Shown here: positions 58,189 through 64,000 of the stretch, piece after piece
Layout: each line of letters starts with the position of its first letter
Numbering within the stretch: position 1 is the stretch's first letter
NCBI GenBank assembly: GCA_020024215.1
Contig: JAHHUC010000003.1
Coordinates: 1 to 64,000, forward strand
Source: Oscillospiraceae bacterium
Lineage (GTDB): Bacteria; Bacillota; Clostridia; Oscillospirales; Ruminococcaceae
Length of the DNA: 64,000 nt
Direction of reading: 5' to 3'
Translations under genes and position numbers: made by a program
Notes under the pieces: generated by a model
The model's database searches: none
Told to the model about the DNA's origin: nothing
What the model saw: the letters and a program-made list of their open reading frames with translations, nothing else

Positions 58189-60720
58189 ATGCTTGATAAA
58201 TATCGTGTTCATGAGGTGGCAAAGGATCTTTCTCTCAACAGCAAGGATGTTTTGAATCTGCTGGAGGAATATTTTCCCGATGATCAGAGAAAGCATATGA
58301 CGGCTTTATCCAATGAGGAATTGGACTTTTTATTTGACCATTACACAGAAAAAAACAATATGGCTGATCTGGATGAATATTTCAAGGCCATGAAAAAGGC
58401 TGAGAATAAGGATTCGGAAAAAGACCTTATTAAGGAGGACAAGGACATAAAGGACGAAAGAAGCAAGGAGGGCAGAAGGCCCGACCACAGCAATAACAGC
58501 AAAAAGCCCTTTGAGGCCAGAAAGAATGACCGCCGACGTGAGGAGGCAAAGCCATCGGCAGATAAGAAGGATGATGGTGAAAAGAAGGATTTTAAAAACG
58601 ACAGATTCCAAAGGGACAATAAAAATTCTGCAAACAGGAAAAAGGATTTTCAAAAGGACAATAAGCCCAAGGAGGCAAGGGGAAAGTTTGTTCCTCTGAC
58701 CACAAAGTCCAACGATAAGCCCAACTCACCTGTCATCCAGAAGGATACCTCCGGAACAAAGACGGTGGATATGCGCTCTGCACAGGTAAATCTCGACAAA
58801 TATAATGAGAGATATGAGCAGATAGCACCCGGAAGCATAAACAGCAAAAAGTTTGACTCCACAAAGCAGAAGTTCTCCGGCAGAAAGGACAAGAAAGGAC
58901 AATTCAAGTCCAAAAAAGAGCAGGAAGCGCTTAAATTGCGTAAAATGGAGATGGAGAGAGAGAGAAGAAACAAGCTGGAAATATTCCTCCCCGATGAGCT
59001 TACAGTCGGCGAATTGGCTCTTAAGCTCAAGGTTCAGGCATCCGAGGTGGTAAAGCGCCTCATGGGCCTTGGCATAATGGCATCCGTTTCCCAGGTTATA
59101 GATTATGATACAGCTGCTTTGGTTGCTATGGAGATAGGCGCAAAGGTTGAGCATGAGGTTGTTGTGACCATTGAGGAAAGGCTTTTTGACGAGCAGGAGG
59201 ACAACGACACAAATCTCTCCCCCAGATGCCCGGTTGTGGTTGTTATGGGACACGTTGACCACGGCAAAACCTCACTTTTGGATGCCATCAGAAACACCAG
59301 CGTCACAAAGGGCGAGGCAGGCGGCATAACACAGCACATCGGAGCTTATCAGGTTATGATAAACGATGAGCCCATCACATTTTTGGATACCCCCGGACAC
59401 GCAGCCTTCACATCCATGAGAGCCCGCGGCGCTCAGGTGACAGATATTGCGGTTTTGGTGGTTGCAGCCGATGACGGAGTTATGCCCCAGACTGTTGAAG
59501 CCATAAACCATGCCAAGGCGGCAGGAGTTCAGATAATAGTTGCCATCAATAAGATGGATAAGCCCACAGCAAACCCCGACAGAGTTAAGCAGGAGCTGAC
59601 AGAATACGGCCTTATCTGCGAGGAGTGGGGAGGAGATACCATCTGCGTTCCTGTTTCTGCAAAAAAGGGCGAGGGCATAGACAATCTTTTAGAGATGATT
59701 CTGCTTGTTGCAGAGACAATGGAGCTTAAAGCAAACCCCGAAAGACTTGCCAAGGGCACTGTCATAGAGGCAAAGCTGGATAAGGGAAGAGGCCCTGTGG
59801 CAACCGTTTTGGTTCAGAACGGAACACTTAAATCCGGTGATATTGTAATAGCAGGAACCGCCTTGGGAAGAGTGAGGGTTATGACCGATTCCAAGGGCGA
59901 AAGGATAGAGACAGCCGGACCTTCAACCCCTGTTGAGATAACAGGTCTTGCAGAGGTTCCAACAGCAGGAGATATACTCAACGCCGTAGAGGATGAAAAG
60001 CTGGCAAGAGAGTTGGTTGACAAGCGCCGCCACGAGCAGAAGGAGGAGCAATTCAAATCCTACAACAAGGTTACGCTGGATAACCTTTTCAGCCAGATAA
60101 GCCAAGGAGAGGTAAAGGAGCTGCCCATAATTGTAAAGGCGGATGTGGATGGCTCTGTGGAGGCTGTAAAGCAGTCCTTGGAGAAGCTTTCCAACGAAGA
60201 GGTAAGGGTAAAGGTAATCCACGGGGCAGTCGGAGCTATAAGCGAATCCGATGTCACTTTGGCAGCTGCCTCCGGCGCCATTATCATAGGCTTTAATGTA
60301 AGGCCTCAGCCGGATGCAAAGGACACAGCAGAGCGTGAAAATGTGGATATGAGGATGTATCGTGTGATCTACGATGCCATCAACGAGATAACAGATGCCA
60401 TGAAGGGAATGCTCTCGCCCAAGATCCGTGAAAAGGAGTTAGGCAGGGTAGAGGTGCGCCAGGTTTACAAAATTTCCTCTGTGGGAACAGTGTCAGGCTC
60501 CTATGTGCTGTCAGGAAAGATAACAAGATCCGCCCTTATAAGAGTTGTAAGAGACGGAATCATCATAGCTGATGACAAGCTTTCCTCACTCAAGAGATTT
60601 AAGGATGATGTCAAGGAGGTTATGACCGGATATGAATGCGGCATAACATTGGAAAAGTTTGCCGACATCAAGGAGGGCGACATTTTCGAGGCATACGAGC
60701 TGGAGGAATATAGGGACTAG
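58189..60720 (+). CDS. infB: Translation initiation factor IF-2
   Basis: 843 residues. IF-2 brings initiator tRNA to the 30S subunit and promotes subunit joining with GTP. The N-terminal IF2N domain (about 1-55) is followed by a long Lys/Asp/Asn-rich linker (about 65-245), then a second IF2N-like domain. The GTPase domain has GHVDHGKTSL (about 353), DTPGHAAF and NKMD. Beta-barrel domains II, III and IV form the rest. GAGGAGG stands 10-11 bases before the ATG. Confidence 0.98.
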   Translation: MLDKYRVHEVAKDLSLNSKDVLNLLEEYFPDDQRKHMTALSNEELDFLFDHYTEKNNMADLDEYFKAMKKAENKDSEKDLIKEDKDIKDERSKEGRRPDHSNNSKKPFEARKNDRRREEAKPSADKKDDGEKKDFKNDRFQRDNKNSANRKKDFQKDNKPKEARGKFVPLTTKSNDKPNSPVIQKDTSGTKTVDMRSAQVNLDKYNERYEQIAPGSINSKKFDSTKQKFSGRKDKKGQFKSKKEQEALKLRKMEMERERRNKLEIFLPDELTVGELALKLKVQASEVVKRLMGLGIMASVSQVIDYDTAALVAMEIGAKVEHEVVVTIEERLFDEQEDNDTNLSPRCPVVVVMGHVDHGKTSLLDAIRNTSVTKGEAGGITQHIGAYQVMINDEPITFLDTPGHAAFTSMRARGAQVTDIAVLVVAADDGVMPQTVEAINHAKAAGVQIIVAINKMDKPTANPDRVKQELTEYGLICEEWGGDTICVPVSAKKGEGIDNLLEMILLVAETMELKANPERLAKGTVIEAKLDKGRGPVATVLVQNGTLKSGDIVIAGTALGRVRVMTDSKGERIETAGPSTPVEITGLAEVPTAGDILNAVEDEKLARELVDKRRHEQKEEQFKSYNKVTLDNLFSQISQGEVKELPIIVKADVDGSVEAVKQSLEKLSNEEVRVKVIHGAVGAISESDVTLAAASGAIIIGFNVRPQPDAKDTAERENVDMRMYRVIYDAINEITDAMKGMLSPKIREKELGRVEVRQVYKISSVGTVSGSYVLSGKITRSALIRVVRDGIIIADDKLSSLKRFKDDVKEVMTGYECGITLEKFADIKEGDIFEAYELEEYRD

Positions 60721-60752
60721 GAGGACTTTTAAGCCTTAAGGCCCCAAGGTGA

Positions 60753-60784
60753 AAGCTTGCCGCATTATTTTGCGGCAGGCTTTT
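60753..60784 (+). terminator. Attenuator-like hairpin between infB and rbfA
   Basis: AAGCTTGCCGCA pairs with TGCGGCAGGCTT (12 bp, one wobble), loop ATTATTT-like, followed by only four T before the rbfA ribosome binding site. It probably causes partial termination or mRNA processing inside the operon. Confidence 0.6.
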
Positions 60785-60806
60785 GATGAAAGAAAGGATT
60801 TTTTAT

Positions 60807-61175
60807 ATGCCATCTTATCGTGCAGAAAGAACAAGCGAGGATGTTTTAAGAGAGCTGAGCGCAATCATGCGTGAAATGAAGGACCCAAGGGTCAAGGAGG
60901 CCATGCTCACCATAGTGAAGATAGACCTCTCAAGGGATCTTTCCTACTGCAAGGTGTATTTAAGCTCCCTTAAAGGAATGGAAGCTGCCCTGCCGGTTGT
61001 AAAGCTTTTGAATAAGAATACCGCAGGCTTTATAAGAAGGGAATTAGGACAGAGGCTTTCACTTCGCCACACACCGGAGCTTAAATTCATAGCTGACGGC
61101 TCTTTGGAAAATTCTGCTAAAATTGCAAGGATATTGAACGAATTAGGGGACAACAGCAATGAAGATAACAATTAA
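60807..61175 (+). CDS. rbfA: Ribosome-binding factor A
   Basis: 122 residues. RbfA helps 16S rRNA 5' end maturation in the cold. The KH-like fold has RAERTSEDVLRELSAIM, REMKDPRV and DLSRDLSYCKVYLS. The ATG at 60807 (MPSYRAERTSE) is used because AAAGGA precedes it by 8 bases; the frame could open at a TTG at 60783, but that lies before the ribosome binding site. It overlaps nrnA by 17 bases. Confidence 0.95.
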   Translation: MPSYRAERTSEDVLRELSAIMREMKDPRVKEAMLTIVKIDLSRDLSYCKVYLSSLKGMEAALPVVKLLNKNTAGFIRRELGQRLSLRHTPELKFIADGSLENSAKIARILNELGDNSNEDNN

Positions 61176-62091
61176 GGAATGTGCCCGAATTTTAAAGGAG
61201 CAGGATTATATAAGAATACACTGTCACAGGGACCCCGACGGTGACACAATAGGCTCGGCAATGGCGCTTATGGATGCCCTTTGTTCAATGGGAAAGAGGG
61301 TTTATGTAAGCTGCACATCTCCTATTCCTGAAAATCTCAGGTTTATCTATAAAAATTATGAGCCGTTTCCTGAAAAGTTCAATGTGACAGTGGATGTTTC
61401 CACAGTGAAGCTTTTAGGTGACGGAGAAATAAGGGATCTGCCCATAGATCTCTGCATAGACCATCACATATCCAATGAGCTTTATGCCAAGAACACCTGT
61501 CTTTATGACTATTCCAGCGCAGGGGAGCTGGTTTTTGACCTGCTTGAGGAAATGGGTGCAAAAATTTCTTCCTATGGGGCAACAGCCCTTTTTCTGGCTG
61601 TTTCCTCAGACACAGGAAGCTTTAAGTTTTCAGGCGTTACCTCCAAAACCCTAAGGTGCGGAGCCTGCCTTTTGGATTTGGGCGCAGATGCGGACGCAGT
61701 GAGAAAAAATCTCTACGAGTCCAAGAAAAAATCAAGGGTAGGTTTGGAGGCAATGGCTCTTTCAAGGATGGAATATTTTGATAATGACAGAATTGCCGTC
61801 ATATCAATTCCTTTGGAAATGATGGAAAAGTTCAAGGCAAACGAGGATGAGCTGGGGGGCATAGCCTCACTGCCCACAGCCATTGAGGGAGTGGATATAG
61901 GCATTACTCTCAAGGAGCGTGACAACGGATATATAAGGGTATCTGTGAGAACCAGCGAAAGGGCGGATGCCTGCCTTATATGCAGGGCGTTTGATGGCGG
62001 AGGTCATGTGAGAGCATCCGGGTGCAGAATAAAGGCAAGTTTGCAAGATGCAAAGGAAAGGCTTTTGCAGGAGGGGAGAAAGCAGCTGTAA
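61159..62091 (+). CDS. nrnA: DHH-family oligoribonuclease / pAp phosphatase (NrnA)
   Basis: 310 residues. NrnA degrades nano-RNA and 3'-phosphoadenosine-5'-phosphate. The metal motifs are HCHRDPDGDTIGSA, DHHISN (giving the family its name) and a later SSDTGSF. The C-terminal DHHA1 domain has GGGHVRASG. The start lies inside the last 17 bases of rbfA, suggesting translational coupling; the stop shares a base with the truB start. Confidence 0.95.
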   Translation: MKITIKECARILKEQDYIRIHCHRDPDGDTIGSAMALMDALCSMGKRVYVSCTSPIPENLRFIYKNYEPFPEKFNVTVDVSTVKLLGDGEIRDLPIDLCIDHHISNELYAKNTCLYDYSSAGELVFDLLEEMGAKISSYGATALFLAVSSDTGSFKFSGVTSKTLRCGACLLDLGADADAVRKNLYESKKKSRVGLEAMALSRMEYFDNDRIAVISIPLEMMEKFKANEDELGGIASLPTAIEGVDIGITLKERDNGYIRVSVRTSERADACLICRAFDGGGHVRASGCRIKASLQDAKERLLQEGRKQL

Positions 62092-62978
62092 TGGATGGAA
62101 TTTTGCTTATAAATAAAGAGCAGGGCTGCACCTCCTTTGATGTGGTAGCAAAATTAAGGGGAATACTCAAAACCAGAAAAATAGGCCACACAGGCACGCT
62201 GGACCCGATGGCAGAGGGACTTCTTGTGGTGCTTGTGGGAAGCGCAACCCCCCTTTGCGACATTCTTTTGGATGACAAAAAGGTGTATGAAGCATCCTTT
62301 TCTCTGGGAATAAAAACAGACACCGAGGATATATGGGGAAATGTCACGGAAAAAAGAGAAGCCCTTGTAAATGAACAGCAGCTAAGATCTGCCCTTGAGC
62401 ATTTCACAGGGGAAATAATGCAGATACCTCCCATGTATTCTGCCATAAAGATAGGCGGAAAAAAGCTTTGCGATTTGGCAAGAGAGGGCAAAGAGATAGA
62501 AAGGGCACCAAGGAAGATAAGGGTGGACAGCATAGAGCTTTTAAGCTATGACGAGAGAAAAAAAGAGGGCAGCTTAAAAATAGCCTGCCGTAAGGGAACC
62601 TATATAAGGACCCTTATAAAGGATATAGGGGATTTTGTAGGCTCAGGCGGCACAATGACAGGCTTGAAAAGGCTTTATTCCAACGGCTTTTCACTTGAAA
62701 ATGCCATAACCATTTCCCAAGCAGAGGCTCTGGCAGCAGAGGGCTTGATTGAATCCAAACTTATTGCTGTCTGTGATGCCTTCAAAGAGGGCTTTGTGGA
62801 TATTGAGGCAGGCAGCTGGCAGGCAGGCATGATTGAAAACGGAGTCAAGCTTAAAAGGGAAAAAATGGGCAATCCGCCGGACGGATTTTACAGGATATGG
62901 CACAAGGGCAAATTCCTCTGCGCCTGTCAATATGAGGAAAATCGGCCCAACCTTAAAATGATTTTTAAAGGGAAGTAA
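62091..62978 (+). CDS. truB: tRNA pseudouridine-55 synthase
   Basis: 295 residues. TruB makes the pseudouridine in the T-loop of tRNAs. The catalytic Asp is in GHTGTLDPMAEG. A C-terminal PUA-type region (about 225-295) follows. The ATG at 62091 (MDGILLINKEQG) is the family start and overlaps the nrnA stop by one base; a longer frame inside nrnA is not used. Confidence 0.96.
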   Translation: MDGILLINKEQGCTSFDVVAKLRGILKTRKIGHTGTLDPMAEGLLVVLVGSATPLCDILLDDKKVYEASFSLGIKTDTEDIWGNVTEKREALVNEQQLRSALEHFTGEIMQIPPMYSAIKIGGKKLCDLAREGKEIERAPRKIRVDSIELLSYDERKKEGSLKIACRKGTYIRTLIKDIGDFVGSGGTMTGLKRLYSNGFSLENAITISQAEALAAEGLIESKLIAVCDAFKEGFVDIEAGSWQAGMIENGVKLKREKMGNPPDGFYRIWHKGKFLCACQYEENRPNLKMIFKGK

Positions 62979-62981
62979 GAT

Positions 62982-63905
62982 ATGATAATTTTTGAGAGCC
63001 TTGACAGTGCCCATCCAAGGGAAAATACCGCTGTGGCGGTGGGCTATTTTGACGGCGTTCACAAAGCTCACAGAGCTGTTATAGAAAGGGCAGTCTCACT
63101 TAGGGAAAAGGGGCTTTCCCCTATGGTTTTTTCCTTCACCGCCATAAAGGACACTCCAAAAAAGAAAAAGGGAGCGCTTTTGCTTCAAAGCTTTCGCCAA
63201 AAGGCTGACAGCATACAAAATTTGGGCGCAGATTATTTTCTCTGCCCTCCGTTTTCTTCATTTATGGGGCTTTCTCCGCAGCAGTTTGCTTTTGAGCTTT
63301 TGGCAGGGCAGCTTAATGCCAAAGCGGTTATATGCGGATATGATTACCGATTCGGAAAGGGCGCAGCAGCAAATGCCGACACACTTAAAGAGCTGCTGAC
63401 ACCGCTTGGTATAGAGGTTATTGCGGTTGCTGCCGTTCTTGAAGAGGGGGAGCCTATCTCCTCTACAAGGATAAGGGCGCTTTTGTCAGAGGGCAGGATA
63501 GAGGATGCCAACAGGCTTTTGGGATATGACTTTGCCATTGATTATGAGGTGGTTCACGGCAGGCATCTGGGAAATACATTGGGATTTCCCACCATAAATC
63601 AGATTTTCCCGGGAAACAAAATAGCGCCTAAATTCGGAGTTTACAAAACAGCTCTTTTGATTGAGGGGAAAAAATACATGGGTGTCACAAATGTGGGAAG
63701 AAAGCCCACAGTCGGCGCAACCGGATTTATTTCGGCAGAAACATATATAGACGGCTTTTCAGGAGATCTTTATGGAAAAAATATAGAGCTTTCCTTCCAA
63801 AATTTTTTAAGGCCTGAAAAAAAGTTTTCCTCAATAGAAAGGCTGAGAGAAGCCATAGCAAATGATGTGACAAATGCAAGAAAATTAAAGACGGCTGAAA
63901 TTTAA
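62982..63905 (+). CDS. ribF: Bifunctional riboflavin kinase / FAD synthetase
   Basis: 307 residues. It converts riboflavin to FMN and then FAD. The N-terminal FAD synthetase shows GYFDGVHKAHR (nucleotide-binding HxGH-like), GYDYRFGKG and SSTRIRALL. The C-terminal riboflavin kinase shows GRHLGNTLGFPTIN and GVTNVGRKPTVG. It is the last complete gene of the rimP operon, starting three bases after truB. The 95 bases after it contain no visible terminator or complete gene. Confidence 0.96.
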   Translation: MIIFESLDSAHPRENTAVAVGYFDGVHKAHRAVIERAVSLREKGLSPMVFSFTAIKDTPKKKKGALLLQSFRQKADSIQNLGADYFLCPPFSSFMGLSPQQFAFELLAGQLNAKAVICGYDYRFGKGAAANADTLKELLTPLGIEVIAVAAVLEEGEPISSTRIRALLSEGRIEDANRLLGYDFAIDYEVVHGRHLGNTLGFPTINQIFPGNKIAPKFGVYKTALLIEGKKYMGVTNVGRKPTVGATGFISAETYIDGFSGDLYGKNIELSFQNFLRPEKKFSSIERLREAIANDVTNARKLKTAEI

Positions 63906-64000
63906 AACAGGAAGGATTCAATAAGATTCCCGGATTTTAAATTTCTCGGCAATTAAGCTTGATAAAGTATGCTTATAGATTGTGAAAAATAAAGCTTTTT

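Overview
The window looks like a chromosomal segment of a motile, Gram-positive anaerobe of the class Clostridia. Supporting signs are strong AGGAGG-type ribosome binding sites, many TTG starts, intrinsic terminators throughout, a GerW/YtfJ sporulation gene after scpA-scpB, a PrpC/PrkC pair with extracellular PASTA repeats, a class B sortase, MetN, and the rimP-nusA-rnpM-ylxQ-infB-rbfA-nrnA-truB-ribF order typical of Firmicutes. I cannot place it below class from sequence reading alone.

Layout. 1-970: the 3' end of a flagellin gene and a gene-free stretch of about 880 bases with three to four copies of a roughly 140-base structured repeat. 968-14233: a dipeptidase (pepD), a DegV lipid-binding protein, an unknown 598-residue lipoprotein, a 1956-residue secreted multi-domain protein with a C-terminal membrane anchor, two lipid hydrolases (patatin and alpha/beta) and a Nudix hydrolase. 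14392-26230: a minus-strand padR-nfeD-SPFH membrane operon with a clear operator-promoter, a divergent adaptor-RND efflux operon, a DUF4364 regulator, a TVP38 membrane protein, and an XRE-cupin regulator followed by an M20 peptidase-MATE operon. 26250-31440: an LCP-like secreted protein, ychF, a CoA-transferase, a 376-bp internally deleted IS3-type element, a PrsA-like lipoprotein and rpmB.

31699-49265: a dense plus-strand housekeeping block. It starts with an M50 peptidase, scpAB, DUF2953, a gerW copy broken by one in-frame stop, and a D,D-carboxypeptidase. It continues with rluB, yicC, remA, gmk, rpoZ, priA, def, fmt, a zinc peptidase, rsmB, rlmN, prpC, prkC and rsgA. Many of these genes overlap by 1-17 bases, so coupled translation is likely. 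49266-52348: a gene-poor stretch with a possible frameshifted small membrane gene, then sortase B and a second MATE transporter. 52357-55760 (minus): asnA, a ClC-type antiporter and an orphan metN. asnA appears to start at a non-canonical ATT codon. 55909-63905: the rimP to ribF translation and transcription operon.

No CRISPR array, tRNA, rRNA, prophage or classical defence island was seen. The most interesting signals are the structured repeat array behind flagellin, the gerW nonsense codon, the deleted IS3 element with a matching 3-bp target duplication, the ATT start of asnA, the self-regulated padR-nfeD-SPFH operon, and a hairpin placed between the Shine-Dalgarno sequence and the start codon of degV.
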